A stretch of 43,586 bases of DNA, taken from contig NZ_CAIWTY010000032.1 of assembly GCF_903915725.1 (NCBI RefSeq), forward strand, positions 1-43,586, written 5' to 3'. Of the stretch, positions 7,704 to 16,501 are shown one piece after another. The stretch is from an uncultured Rhodopila sp. (lineage in GTDB: Bacteria; Pseudomonadota; Alphaproteobacteria; Acetobacterales; Acetobacteraceae). Position numbers and translations under genes: made by a program. The stretch's first letter is position 1, and every line of letters begins with the position of its first letter. The notes beneath the pieces were generated by a model, which was not told where the DNA came from, made no database searches, and saw nothing but the letters and a program-made list of their open reading frames with translations.

Positions 7704-8436
7704 CGACCAGCTCCCGCGTCTTGTCGGACGTCAGCAGGAAGCGGGTCTGCTGCACTTCTTCTTCGAAACCATTGATCCCCGGTGCGGTTGCGGCCGTGAT
7801 GCATGCCTTGGCGGCTTTCGCCGCATGGGCCGGAAGCGCGGCATATCGCCTCGCAATGTCGGCGGCTTTCATTGCAAGCTCAGCTGCCGGAACGCTCCAT
7901 TGCACAAGCCCCTGGCGCAAGGCTTCGGCGCCATCGACCTGCTCCGCGCCCAAAATCAATCGCAGCGCCGCCGGTCGTCCGACGAGCCTGGTCATGCGCT
8001 GCGTACCGCCCGCACCTGGCAGCAAGCCAAGCCGCAGTTCCGGCAATCCCATCTTCGCCTCCAGCGCGGCGATGCGCAGATCGCAGGCCAGAGCCAGTTC
8101 GAACCCGCCGCCGAGCGCCGCGCCGTTGATTTCGGCAAGGGTAACCCCGGGCAAGGCCTCGATACGGCTAAATAACCTCTGATACCCGCGCACGGCGGAG
8201 ATTTGCCGATCGAGACCGTCAGCGGCAAAAAAGCGTTCGCGCATTTCTTTTAAGTCGGCTCCGGCGGCGAAGACCTTCAGTGTGCTGCGGATATGCAGCA
8301 CGGACCAGTCGTTCCGTTCATCCAGCCGGTCCAGCAGCGAATGGAACTCCTTCACCCAGGCATCGCTCATGGCGTTCACCGGAGCGTGCTCCAGCAGAAG
8401 CGTGGAGACGCCATCGGCAACTTGCAAATGAAACAT
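7675..8436 (-). CDS. badK: enoyl-CoA hydratase, probable cyclohex-1-ene-1-carboxyl-CoA hydratase (BadK-like)
   Basis: A 253-residue crotonase. Both catalytic glutamates of the hydratase subgroup are present: Glu113 in GGGFELALACDLR and Glu133 in GLPELRLGLLPGAGGTQ. The oxyanion-hole segment is FAAGADLKEM. In Rhodopseudomonas palustris BadK hydrates cyclohex-1-ene-1-carboxyl-CoA to 2-hydroxycyclohexanecarboxyl-CoA. All other steps of that route are encoded nearby (aliA directly upstream with a two-base gap; aliB, badH and badI at 11-13.8 kb), so this specific role is likely though not proven by sequence alone. The N-terminus is slightly short, as in several BadK-like proteins. Confidence 0.85.
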   Translation of the reverse strand: MFHLQVADGVSTLLLEHAPVNAMSDAWVKEFHSLLDRLDERNDWSVLHIRSTLKVFAAGADLKEMRERFFAADGLDRQISAVRGYQRLFSRIEALPGVTLAEINGAALGGGFELALACDLRIAALEAKMGLPELRLGLLPGAGGTQRMTRLVGRPAALRLILGAEQVDGAEALRQGLVQWSVPAAELAMKAADIARRYAALPAHAAKAAKACITAATAPGINGFEEEVQQTRFLLTSDKTRELVGAFLTGTNR

Positions 8437-8438
8437 GT

Positions 8439-10064
8439 CTAGCTCTCCGCCGCCGTGAAGGTTTTGGCGATTCCGCGCAGCACGACCTTCTGGATTTTGC
8501 CGCTTGGTGTTTTTGGCATGGCCTCGACCACCTCCAGCCGCTCCGGCAGGTAATTTCTGGTCAGGCGGCGTTGTTCCAGAAAATCAATCAATTCCGGGAA
8601 GGTCAGCGTGGCGTCCTCTCGCAACACGGCGAAGGCGCAGGCTCGTTCTCCGAGCCTGGGATCGGGCATGGCGACCAGCGCGACTTCCTGGATCGCCGGA
8701 TGCTGATAGATCAGCCCCTCGATCTCCACCACCGGGACATTTTCGCCGCCGCGGATAATGACATCCTTGGTGCGCCCGGTGATGCGCACGTAGCCGTCGG
8801 CATCGATTCGCGCGAGGTCGCCGGTTTCGAACCATCCGTCCGCATCGGTGGCGTACCATTCCGGATGCTTCAGATAGCCGACGAAGTTGCTCGGACCCCG
8901 GGTTTGCAGGCGACCTTCGGCGCTGGCCGTCAGCGGGGCGCCCTGTTCGTCTACGACACGAATTTCCATCCCCTCCATCGGGTAACCGTCGGTTTCGAAC
9001 GTTTTGTCGGGCGGGTCGCCGATGCGAGTGGTGGTCACTGCGCCATTTTCGGTCATGCCCCAGGCAGAAATTATGTTCGCGCCCAGATGTTCCGCCGCCC
9101 GCCGCACCAAAGCCCGCGGGATCGGCGCCCCGGCGGAGAGAAACGTTCGCAGGCTCGCCACCGTTTCGGGCCGCCGTGCCGCTTCATCGGTCAGATCCGA
9201 CAGAAACGGCGTTGCCGCCATGGTAAAGGTTACCCGCTCCCCCGCTATCAGATCGGCTGCCTTGGCCGCGTTCCATATGTCCTGGAACACCACTTTGGCG
9301 CCCAGCGCGATGGGCATTACGATGCCGTACATAAATCCGGTCTGGTGAGCCAGCGGCGACGCCATCAACACGGTGTCGTTCCGGTCCAGCTGCAACCGTG
9401 CTGCATAAGGTAAGACGTTGGAAAACAGCGTGTTGGAGGTATGCATTACACCCTTCGGTTCACCAGTTGTCCCGGATGTGTACAGGATTTCAATGACATC
9501 GTCCGGCCCCGGACGATTCGCGGCAAACGGCTCGCCGGCGTCCAGCAGTGGTTCGAACGCGCTCCGGTCCCCACCGCCGATGACCAGGACATGTTCCAGC
9601 GCCGGCAGGCTTGCGCGGATGGCATCCGCCATCGGTTCATACTGAAAGCCGCGATACTCCCTCGGGATCACCAGCACCTTCGTTTCTGCAAGCCGCAGCA
9701 TGAACGCCATCTCCCGCTCGCGGAAGATCGGCATGACCGGGTTGGTGATCGCACCCAGCCGCAACGCAGCCAGATGCAACGCGGCGAATTGCCACCAGTT
9801 TGGCAACTGCATCGACACCACGTCGTTGCGTCCGACGCCCAACCGTGCCAGACCGGCGGCGATCCGATCGACCTTTTGCGAGAGGGACGCATAGGTCAGC
9901 GATGTGGATGCACCCGTCATGCTGTTGTGGTCGATGATCGCGATGCGGTCGGGTGATGTCGCGACCCAGCGATCGAAATCGTCAAGCAGTGTGCGGTCGG
10001 GCCACAGGCCGGACGCCTTCATCGCCTGCCGCCGGGATTCCGAAAGAATAGGGTGTGTTTCCAT
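8439..10064 (-). CDS. aliA: AMP-dependent acyl-CoA ligase, probable cyclohexanecarboxylate-CoA ligase (AliA-like)
   Basis: A full-length 541-residue ANL-family ligase. The phosphate-binding loop is at about residues 195-205 (YTSGTTGEPKGV). TGDLARIDADGY and the hinge ITGRTKDVIIRGGENV follow, and the catalytic lysine is about residue 523 (PKTPSGKIQK). It activates a carboxylic acid with ATP to the CoA thioester. Resemblance to AliA-type ligases (RAIEY-like N-terminus, NPVMPIFREREMAFML) together with aliB and badHIK neighbours supports cyclohexanecarboxylate or a related alicyclic acid as substrate. A G-rich ribosome binding site precedes the ATG. A long palindrome lies 49 bases upstream, where a promoter would be. 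Confidence 0.88.
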   Translation of the reverse strand: METHPILSESRRQAMKASGLWPDRTLLDDFDRWVATSPDRIAIIDHNSMTGASTSLTYASLSQKVDRIAAGLARLGVGRNDVVSMQLPNWWQFAALHLAALRLGAITNPVMPIFREREMAFMLRLAETKVLVIPREYRGFQYEPMADAIRASLPALEHVLVIGGGDRSAFEPLLDAGEPFAANRPGPDDVIEILYTSGTTGEPKGVMHTSNTLFSNVLPYAARLQLDRNDTVLMASPLAHQTGFMYGIVMPIALGAKVVFQDIWNAAKAADLIAGERVTFTMAATPFLSDLTDEAARRPETVASLRTFLSAGAPIPRALVRRAAEHLGANIISAWGMTENGAVTTTRIGDPPDKTFETDGYPMEGMEIRVVDEQGAPLTASAEGRLQTRGPSNFVGYLKHPEWYATDADGWFETGDLARIDADGYVRITGRTKDVIIRGGENVPVVEIEGLIYQHPAIQEVALVAMPDPRLGERACAFAVLREDATLTFPELIDFLEQRRLTRNYLPERLEVVEAMPKTPSGKIQKVVLRGIAKTFTAAES

Positions 10065-10112
10065 GATTCAAGCCCCCCTGTCGATCAGGCCGGTATCCCG
10101 GCTCCTTTGTGC

Positions 10113-10140
10113 TCAGCCGAACGAACGTTCGTTTGGCTGA
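10113..10140. promoter_or_regulatory. 28-base palindrome, probable TetR operator of aliA operon
   Basis: The sequence reads as an almost perfect palindrome centred at 10126/10127 (core CGAACGAACGTTCGTTTG), with 13 of 14 base pairs matching. It lies upstream of the aliA start on the minus strand and beyond the end of the VIT gene. GAAC-N4-GTTC within it also occurs at 18418 in front of the ABC importer, and a weaker version at 11910. Long palindromes of this kind are typical TetR operators, and the cluster encodes a TetR regulator. Confidence 0.6.
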
Positions 10141-10215
10141 TACTGCACCCATCGCCGATAGAAATCCAGATATCCGCGAAGCAGGGAGGTGCAATCGGAT
10201 TGTGGGGTTAACGTG

Positions 10216-10968
10216 TCAGAGCGAGACGTGCACCAAAGCCTTCAGCGCATAGCCGATGACGAAGGACAGGCCCGCTGCGCTCATGCCGATCACCAGTGTT
10301 TCGAGGCCGGAGTGGGACCAGTTGGACAGGGACCATTTGCTCTTTGCAGCACCGATGGCAAAGAACACAAGACCGGTCGCAGCCACCGACAAACCGAAGC
10401 TGTAGGCCAACAGATAGCTCACCAAGGGCACCAGCCCGCACAGCACGAATGCGGCGGCGGTGCTCAGCGCGGCGCGAACCGGCGATTTTGTCGCCGGCGA
10501 CAAGCCGTATTCCTCGACCGCCATCGTTTTGGCCCAACGGTCTTCATCCGCGGTGATAACCTCGACGATCCGTTCCAGTTCGTCGCCGGAGAAACCTTTG
10601 CGGGCGAATATCTGACGAATTTCCTCGCGCTCGCCGTTCGGGTCCACGGCGATGTGCTTCCGCTCGATCGTCAGCAGGCGCTGGTAATCGTCCACTTCGG
10701 CCTTGGTGGCGCTGTAGTTGCCGGCACCCATGGCGAATCCGTCGGCGATCAGGTTCGCCAGACCAAGCACCAACACGACGCTGCCGGGCATATCCGCGCC
10801 CACCACCCCCGCAACGATGGCGAAGGTGGTGATTGTACCGTCGATCCCGCCGTAGATCCAGTCGCGCAGATAGTTCGCCCGCGCATCCTCGGCGAGGCGC
10901 GCGCGAATCTCGTCCCGCTCGTGGCTATGTTCCAACTGCGAGCCTGCGACCGCGCTTTCTTCAGCCAT
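10216..10968 (-). CDS. VIT1/CCC1-family Fe/Mn transporter
   Basis: A 250-residue integral membrane protein of the vacuolar iron transporter family. The first transmembrane segment has the family signature YLRDWIYGGIDGTITTFAIV, followed by NLIADGFAMGAGNYSA. A cytoplasmic metal-binding helical region (about residues 85-150, rich in Glu, Arg and Asp) follows, then three C-terminal membrane segments. Such proteins export Fe2+ or Mn2+ with proton exchange. AGGAG precedes the start. It sits between the aliA operon and badI but has no evident metabolic link to them; it probably has its own promoter in 10969-11034. Confidence 0.92.
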   Translation of the reverse strand: MAEESAVAGSQLEHSHERDEIRARLAEDARANYLRDWIYGGIDGTITTFAIVAGVVGADMPGSVVLVLGLANLIADGFAMGAGNYSATKAEVDDYQRLLTIERKHIAVDPNGEREEIRQIFARKGFSGDELERIVEVITADEDRWAKTMAVEEYGLSPATKSPVRAALSTAAAFVLCGLVPLVSYLLAYSFGLSVAATGLVFFAIGAAKSKWSLSNWSHSGLETLVIGMSAAGLSFVIGYALKALVHVSL

Positions 10969-11034
10969 AACCGTCTCCTGACGCGCGCACCGTGGTCGCG
11001 GGTCGCCGTCAGGGCGTTGATCTACGTCAAAAGT

Positions 11035-11829
11035 CTATTTGTAATATTTGCGGAACTCCGGCTTGCGTTTCTCCAGGAACGAGGCGACGCCTTCCTTCGA
11101 TTCATCGCTGTCGTAATACAGCTTCAGCGCCTGTAGTCCCAGCGCGCCGATGCCGGCGATATTTTCCGAATCGGCATTGAACGAGCGCTTGGCGATGGCG
11201 ATCGCCGTCGGGCTGCGTTCGACGAGTTCCCTGCACCAGGCTTCGACTTCCGCGTCGAGCAGATCGTCCGGCACCACCTTGTTGACCAAACCCATCGCCG
11301 CGGCTTCATGCGCAGTGTAGCGGCGGCAGAGATACCAAATCTCCCGCGCTTTCTTCTCGCCGACGATACGGGACAGATAGGCGGTGCCAAAACCCGGATC
11401 GACCGAACCCATTTTGGGACCGACCTGACCGAATTGGGCGCTTTCGCCGGCGATGGTCAGGTCGCATAGCGTCGCCAGAACGTTGCCGCCGCCGATGGCA
11501 AAGCCGCGGACCTTGGCGATGACCGGCTGCGGCACGGCGCGGATGATGCTGTGCAGCGCCTCCACCGGCAGACCGATGGTGCCCTTGCCGTCATAGCTGC
11601 CCTCGTGCGCCGACTGGTCTCCGCCGGTGCAGAACGCCTTGGTGCCAGCTCCGGTCAGGACGATGACGCCGATGGACTTGTTCCAGCCGGCGCGGTTGAA
11701 CGCATGCAGCAGCTCATCACAGGTGGTGCCGCGGAAGGCGTTGTATTTTTCCGGGCGGTTGATGGTGATGGTGGCGGTCCCGTCGCGCTCTTCGTAGAGC
11801 AGGTCGGTGTACTGATGCGGTTCAGCCAT
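11035..11829 (-). CDS. badI: 2-ketocyclohexanecarboxyl-CoA hydrolase
   Basis: A 264-residue crotonase-fold protein of the MenB-like branch. The segments FCTGGDQSAHEGSYDGKGT and FGQVGPKMGSVDPGFG are characteristic of BadI, which hydrolyses the ring of 2-ketocyclohexanecarboxyl-CoA to pimeloyl-CoA in Rhodopseudomonas palustris. The Glu pair of hydratases is absent, as expected for a ring hydrolase. The ribosome binding site is AGGAGGAG. It is divergent from aliB, and the 121-base gap contains an imperfect inverted repeat at 11910. DHNA-CoA synthase (MenB) is the main alternative, but the neighbourhood and the GSYDG motif favour BadI. Confidence 0.92.
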   Translation of the reverse strand: MAEPHQYTDLLYEERDGTATITINRPEKYNAFRGTTCDELLHAFNRAGWNKSIGVIVLTGAGTKAFCTGGDQSAHEGSYDGKGTIGLPVEALHSIIRAVPQPVIAKVRGFAIGGGNVLATLCDLTIAGESAQFGQVGPKMGSVDPGFGTAYLSRIVGEKKAREIWYLCRRYTAHEAAAMGLVNKVVPDDLLDAEVEAWCRELVERSPTAIAIAKRSFNADSENIAGIGALGLQALKLYYDSDESKEGVASFLEKRKPEFRKYYK

Positions 11830-11909
11830 GCGGTTTCTCCTCCTGTCGTGGTGCCCGGTTGCCCGTCGGCGGCGCTTGACTTCGGCGCCGTTGCGGGATG
11901 AACATGCCT

Positions 11910-11933
11910 AACTGACCGATCACTCATTCAGTT
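11910..11933. promoter_or_regulatory. operator-like inverted repeat between badI and aliB
   Basis: AACTGA and TCAGTT arms flank an imperfect centre (24 bases in all). The segment TGACCGATCACTCATTC shares 13 of 17 bases with TGAACGATGGTTCATTC at 18418, upstream of the ABC importer operon. It lies 18 bases before the aliB start and 81 bases before the badI start, so it could control both divergent units. Confidence 0.45.
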
Positions 11934-11950
11934 GCGGCGTAACCATACCG

Positions 11951-13084
11951 ATGATCCTCACCGAAGAACAAGAGATGATCCGCGATACCGCGCGCGAATT
12001 TGCGCAGCGGCATCTGGCGCCGTTCGCGGCGGAGTGGGAACGCACCGCCACTTTCCCCCGCGAAGCCCTGCGGGAAATGGGCAAGCTGGGTTTTCTCGGG
12101 ATGACCGTTCCGGCCGATTGGGACGGGGCCGGAACCGATTATGTTTCGTATGCGCTGGCGATGGAGGAGATCGCCGCCGGCGATGCGGCCACCGCCTGCG
12201 TCATGAGCGGGCATAATTCCGTCGGCTGCGGCCCGGTCGTTGCGTTTGGCACGGACGAGCAGAAGGAACGGTATTTGCGGCCGATGGCGCGCGGCGAATG
12301 CCTTAGCGCCTTTGCGTTGACCGAGCCGACGGGCGGGTCGGATGCGGCGGCGTTGAAGACCCGCGCGACGAGGCGCGGCGATGTCTATGTGCTGAAGGGC
12401 ACCAAGCACTATATCACGACCGGCAAGAACGCCGATGTTTGCCTGGTTTTCGCCAGCACCGACCCAGGCAAAGGCAAGCGCGGCATCACCGCCTTCATCG
12501 TCGAAACGAAAACTCCGGGCTATCGCGTCGGCCGGGTCGAGAAAAAGATGGGCCAGAACGCATCGGATACCTGCGAGATCCTGCTGGAAGACGTGGAAGT
12601 GCCGATCTCGAACCGGCTCGGTGCGGAAGGGCAAGGTTACAAAATCGCCCTTTCCAACCTCGAAGGCGGCCGCATCGGCATCGCGGCGCAGGCCGTCGGC
12701 ATTGCCCGCGCGGCATTCGAACTGGGGCTTGCCTACGCGCAGGAGCGCAAGAGTTTCGGCACGATCATTTACGAACATCAGGCAGTGTCGCACCGGCTGG
12801 CGGAAATGGCGACGCAGTTGCTGGCGGCGCGGCTGATGGTGCTGCACGCGGCAGAGTTGCGCAGCCTCGGAAGGCCATGTCTGAAAGAGGCATCAATGGC
12901 GAAACTGTTCGCCTCCGACATGGCGGAACGCGTCTGTTCCGATGCGATCCAGACGTTCGGCGGCGCGGGCTATATCCAGGATTCGGTGGTCGAGCGCCTG
13001 TATCGCGCCGCCCGCGTCACCCGCATTTACGAAGGTACCAACGATATCCAGCGCCTGGTGATCAGCCGGGCACTGGCATCATAA
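11951..13084 (+). CDS. aliB: acyl-CoA dehydrogenase, probable cyclohexanecarboxyl-CoA dehydrogenase (AliB-like)
   Basis: A 377-residue flavoprotein with the three-part acyl-CoA dehydrogenase layout: N-terminal helices, a beta domain ([37 protein letters not shown]) and C-terminal helices. The catalytic base is Glu361 in [11 protein letters not shown]. It uses FAD and would pass electrons to ETF. In the alicyclic pathway AliB oxidises cyclohexanecarboxyl-CoA to cyclohex-1-ene-1-carboxyl-CoA. badH follows after 12 bases and badI is divergent, which supports this role. By sequence alone it could be another short- or branched-chain acyl-CoA dehydrogenase. Confidence 0.9.
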   Translation: MILTEEQEMIRDTAREFAQRHLAPFAAEWERTATFPREALREMGKLGFLGMTVPADWDGAGTDYVSYALAMEEIAAGDAATACVMSGHNSVGCGPVVAFGTDEQKERYLRPMARGECLSAFALTEPTGGSDAAALKTRATRRGDVYVLKGTKHYITTGKNADVCLVFASTDPGKGKRGITAFIVETKTPGYRVGRVEKKMGQNASDTCEILLEDVEVPISNRLGAEGQGYKIALSNLEGGRIGIAAQAVGIARAAFELGLAYAQERKSFGTIIYEHQAVSHRLAEMATQLLAARLMVLHAAELRSLGRPCLKEASMAKLFASDMAERVCSDAIQTFGGAGYIQDSVVERLYRAARVTRIYEGTNDIQRLVISRALAS

Positions 13085-13096
13085 CGGGAGAGAAGC

Positions 13097-13843
13097 ATGA
13101 GACTCGACGGCAGGACAGCCCTGATAACAGGCGGCGTCTCCGGTATCGGCAAAGCAACGGCGTTGGAATTCGCGCGGCAGGGCGCGACCGTGCTCGTTGC
13201 GGATGTGAACGCCAAGGGCGGCGCGGCGGCGGAAGCGGAAGCCGAGAATGCCGGACTGAAGATCGAATATATTCCGCTCGATCTTGCCGATATCGGCTCG
13301 GTCGATGCCTGCGCCGCCATCGCGCTGGAAAAATACGGGCGGGTGGACATTCTGGTCAACGCGGCCGGGTGGGACCAGATCCAGCCGTTCGTGGAAAACA
13401 CCCCCGAGTTCATCGATCGCGTGCTTGCCATCAACCTGCGCGGACCCATCGGCCTGACGCAGAAACTGCTGCCGGCGATGGCGGCAAACGGCTACGGCAA
13501 GATCGTCAATGTCGCCAGCGATGCCGGGCGCGTCGGTAGCCTGGGCGAAACGGTCTATGCCGGCGCGAAGGGCGGCATGATTGCGTTTACCAAGTCGCTG
13601 GCTCGGGAAACCGCGCGATACACTATCACCGTCAACTGCGTCTGCCCCGGTCCGACCGACACGCCGCTGTTCCACGCCCAACCGGAAAAGCTGCAGATCG
13701 CGCTGGAGAAGGCGATTCCGTTCCGCCGCATCGCCAAGCCGCAGGAACTGGCGGACGCGATCCTGTTCTTCGCGAGCACACGGTCAGACTACATAACGGC
13801 GCAGGTGCTCAGCGTCAGCGGCGGGTTGACGATGGTGGGCTAA
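13097..13843 (+). CDS. badH: 2-hydroxycyclohexanecarboxyl-CoA dehydrogenase (SDR)
   Basis: A 248-residue classical short-chain dehydrogenase. The cofactor motif TGGVSGIG is at 11-18, Asp36 after the second strand suggests NAD+, NAAG is at 88-91, and the catalytic Ser141, Tyr154 and Lys158 are in place. The segments AGWDQIQPF, SDAGRVGSLGE and the C-terminal SVSGGLTMVG are those of BadH, which oxidises 2-hydroxycyclohexanecarboxyl-CoA to the 2-keto ester, the substrate of BadI. GGGAGAGAA precedes the ATG. It follows aliB by 12 bases and ends at a hairpin shared with the convergent binding-protein gene. Confidence 0.93.
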   Translation: MRLDGRTALITGGVSGIGKATALEFARQGATVLVADVNAKGGAAAEAEAENAGLKIEYIPLDLADIGSVDACAAIALEKYGRVDILVNAAGWDQIQPFVENTPEFIDRVLAINLRGPIGLTQKLLPAMAANGYGKIVNVASDAGRVGSLGETVYAGAKGGMIAFTKSLARETARYTITVNCVCPGPTDTPLFHAQPEKLQIALEKAIPFRRIAKPQELADAILFFASTRSDYITAQVLSVSGGLTMVG

Positions 13844-13863
13844 CGCCGCCGCTCAGGCCCGGC

Positions 13864-13887
13864 AGGACGTTGCAGCAGCAGCGTCCT
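13864..13887. terminator. hairpin between convergent badH and binding-protein gene
   Basis: AGGACGTTGC and GCAGCGTCCT pair at nine of ten positions plus a G-T wobble around an AGCA loop. The hairpin lies between the badH stop (13843) and the stop of the convergent gene (13886). There is no clear T-run, so it is a probable bidirectional termination or RNA-end-protecting structure. Confidence 0.45.
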
Positions 13888-15082
13888 ACCCCGCCAGCTT
13901 GCAGCTTCCATTCGGTGGCGGAAACGCAACATCAGCCGCCACCGTCATATTAATGATCGGCTTTGCTACCCCATCAACAATGCCGACATAACCAAAGTAA
14001 TTCGGCGTCATCAGTTGATGGTCTTCCTTACGTAACAACGCCCCACCGAAGATCGTTGCGAACGTTGTCCCCTCCATCGCCCTGCCGACATCGGCCGGCT
14101 GGACGCTGCCGGCCTTTTTGACCGCCTGGAACAGAACCTCCGTCCCGACATACGCTTCCGCCTCGAAATTCGTCGGCGTGGTGCCGGGATATTTCTTCTG
14201 CCAGGCGGCGACGAACGCCTGGTTCCCCGGCGTGTCCAAGGTCGAGCTGTAATTGATGATCCCGACGATACCCTTCGCCGCATCGCCCAGCGTCTTCACC
14301 TGATTGTCGGCAATGAAACTGACGCCGGCGGTGAACACCTTGTCGAGCAATCCGAACTGCCGCGCCTGCTGCGCGAACGTAATGGCATCGCGGCCGGCAA
14401 GCGCGACCCACAATCCCTCCGCGCCGGAATCCACGATCTTCTGAATATACGGCGCATAGTCGTTCGTTCCGAACGGCGAGTATTGCTCCGCCTCGACGCT
14501 GCGGCCATCTTCCTGCGCGGCCCTGGAGAAGCTCATGCCCGAGTTATGGCCCCACGCGGTATCGCCAGCCTGGATCGCCCATGTCCGCTGCTTCTGCTGC
14601 TTCAGCCAGGGCTGCACCACCGCGACATCCGACGAATCCGGATGGTTCACCCGGAACATCCGTCGATTGCAGGCCTTGCCGGTGATATCGTCCGCCTTGT
14701 TGATGGTGGAAATATAGATCGCGTTCCAACGCAGAAGCTGCGGGCCGATCGCCAGGCCCTCACCCGAGGCGATTGTCGACATCAACAGATTATACCCCGA
14801 CAGCGCCAGCTTCTCGCCCTGCTCCCGCGCCAGATCGGCGCGGCCTTCGGTATCCAGGTAGCGCACCTCGACCTGGCGGCCATCGATGCCGCCGGCCGCA
14901 TTGGCAGCCTCGGCTGCAAAATCCGTAGCGCGCTTAACCTGATTGCCCAAATCGCCATACGGCCCGGTCAGCGCGGTTGGAACGCCGATACGGATCGGTT
15001 CTTTGGCGGCGCGGCTCAGGCCGGGCCGCGCGGCAGTGATCAGGGTAGCCCCAGCCAGAAGATGTCTGCGATTCAGCTTCAT
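13886..15082 (-). CDS. ABC transporter substrate-binding protein, LivK/amide-type
   Basis: A 398-residue exported binding protein (periplasmic-binding fold type I). The N-terminus MKLNRRHLLAGATLITAA has twin arginines and could use Tat or Sec. The mature part opens with IRIGVPTALTGPYGDLGNQV, typical of branched-chain/aromatic acid binders. It is the last gene of the unit livH-livM-livG-livF-binding protein (13-base gap after livF) and has its own GGGGAAA site. Because it abuts badH, and a shared operator-like motif precedes the importer operon, its ligand may be cyclohexanecarboxylate or a related acid; that is inference. Confidence 0.92.
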   Translation of the reverse strand: MKLNRRHLLAGATLITAARPGLSRAAKEPIRIGVPTALTGPYGDLGNQVKRATDFAAEAANAAGGIDGRQVEVRYLDTEGRADLAREQGEKLALSGYNLLMSTIASGEGLAIGPQLLRWNAIYISTINKADDITGKACNRRMFRVNHPDSSDVAVVQPWLKQQKQRTWAIQAGDTAWGHNSGMSFSRAAQEDGRSVEAEQYSPFGTNDYAPYIQKIVDSGAEGLWVALAGRDAITFAQQARQFGLLDKVFTAGVSFIADNQVKTLGDAAKGIVGIINYSSTLDTPGNQAFVAAWQKKYPGTTPTNFEAEAYVGTEVLFQAVKKAGSVQPADVGRAMEGTTFATIFGGALLRKEDHQLMTPNYFGYVGIVDGVAKPIINMTVAADVAFPPPNGSCKLAG

Positions 15083-15095
15083 TGTCGTTTCCCCA

Positions 15096-15791
15096 TCAGA
15101 CGGCTACATGTTTTTTCAGCGTCTCCATCGACAGGCCGGCCAGCCAGCCGGCTTCGACGATCGATCCCTTGGACAGGACATAATACCGTTCCGCCACGCG
15201 ATGGACCAGACCAAAGTTCTGCTCGATCAACAGGATCGCTGTCCCGGTTCGGGCCAACGCCTGCAACGTCTCCGCCAGACCATCGACGATCACCGGTGCC
15301 AACCCCTCGCTCGGTTCGTCCAACACCAGCAGATCGGGGTTCGCCATCAGCGCCCGGCCAATGGCCAGCATCTGCTGCTGGCCGCCCGACAGCGCGGTCC
15401 CCGCGACCTCCGCCCGTTCGCGCAACACCGGAAACAGCTCGAACACCGTTGGCAGCGTCCAGGGACCCTTGCGATTGACGGCTCCGCCAAGCAGCAGGTT
15501 GTCCTTGACCGTCAGGCCGGGGACGATCCGGCGGCCCTGCGGCACGACGGCGATCCCGGCGCGGGCGGCGGTGAAATGGCGGATCCTGCCGATGTCGCGG
15601 CCATTGAAGGCGACCCGTCCCTGGCGCACCGTTGCGACCCCAAGGCAAGCGTTGACAATCGTTGTCTTACCGACGCCGTTGCGGCCGAGGATCGCCACGC
15701 TCTCCCCGGCGGCGACATCCAACGACACGCCGTGCAGGATCTGCGCCCGGCCGTAATAGGCGTCGATGTTGCGGAGCGATAACAACGTCAT
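15096..15791 (-). CDS. livF: branched-chain-type ABC transporter ATP-binding protein LivF
   Basis: A 231-residue ATPase subunit. Walker A is AILGRNGVGKTT, the signature is LSGGQQQMLAIGRAL, Walker B is LLVLDEPSEGLAP, and the C-terminal region is LLIEQNFGLVHRVAERYYVL. The start is the ATG at 15791, which overlaps the livG stop by four bases (ATGA); the open frame further upstream lies within livG and has no resemblance. With LivG it powers import through LivH and LivM. Confidence 0.94.
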   Translation of the reverse strand: MTLLSLRNIDAYYGRAQILHGVSLDVAAGESVAILGRNGVGKTTIVNACLGVATVRQGRVAFNGRDIGRIRHFTAARAGIAVVPQGRRIVPGLTVKDNLLLGGAVNRKGPWTLPTVFELFPVLRERAEVAGTALSGGQQQMLAIGRALMANPDLLVLDEPSEGLAPVIVDGLAETLQALARTGTAILLIEQNFGLVHRVAERYYVLSKGSIVEAGWLAGLSMETLKKHVAV

Positions 15792-16501
15792 GCTGCGCTG
15801 CTCCCGAGATAGGCGGTAATGACCTCGGGCATCGCCCGCACCTCCTCTGGCGGTCCGCTCGCCAGGATGCGGCCGAGATGCAGCACCGTCAGGTGGCTGC
15901 AAATCGAAAAGATCACCTCCATGTCGTGCTCGACGATCAGCACCGTGACCTGCCAGCGCGCCGCCAGATCGCGCAACAGCAGCGCCAGGTTCAGGGATTC
16001 CGCCATCGACAGTCCGGCCGCCGGCTCATCCAGCAACAGAACGCGCGGGCGGCCCACCAGCGCCAGCGCGACATCCACGCGCCGCTGATCGCCGTAGGAG
16101 ATATCGGCCGCCCGCTGCCCCGCCAGGGCCGAAAGCTCCATCGCGTCGATCACCTCCGCTGCATTGTTCGTTTCGGCGGCGCGGGAGGCGAGGCCGATCT
16201 GCGCGGCGACGGTCAGGTCCGGGAAGATGTTAGTTTTTTGGAATGACCGCGCCAGCCCGGCGCGCCGCCGCTGCCGCGCCGGCAGCTCGGTGATGTCGTG
16301 CCCAAACAGCGACACGCGGCCGGATGCCGATTTCCCCGTCCGCCCCGATAGCACGTCCATCAGCGTGGACTTGCCGGCGCCGTTCGGCCCGATCAGGCCG
16401 CGGATTTCGCCGGGTCGCAGCGCGATCGAAACGCTGTCCAGTGCGATGAAGCCGCCGAACCGGCGGGTCAGGCCGATGCCCTCGAGTGCCGGATAGGTCA
16501 T
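15788..16501 (-). CDS. livG: branched-chain-type ABC transporter ATP-binding protein LivG
   Basis: A 237-residue ATPase subunit. Walker A is GLIGPNGAGKST, the signature is the LivG-typical ISYGDQRRVDVALAL, and Walker B is VLLLDEPAAGLS, followed by LIVEHDMEVIFSICSHLTVL. The ATG at 16501 overlaps the livM stop by four bases. The family start (TRRFGGFIALDSVSI shortly after) supports this choice over upstream codons. All importer genes are translationally coupled. Confidence 0.94.
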   Translation of the reverse strand: MTYPALEGIGLTRRFGGFIALDSVSIALRPGEIRGLIGPNGAGKSTLMDVLSGRTGKSASGRVSLFGHDITELPARQRRRAGLARSFQKTNIFPDLTVAAQIGLASRAAETNNAAEVIDAMELSALAGQRAADISYGDQRRVDVALALVGRPRVLLLDEPAAGLSMAESLNLALLLRDLAARWQVTVLIVEHDMEVIFSICSHLTVLHLGRILASGPPEEVRAMPEVITAYLGSSAA

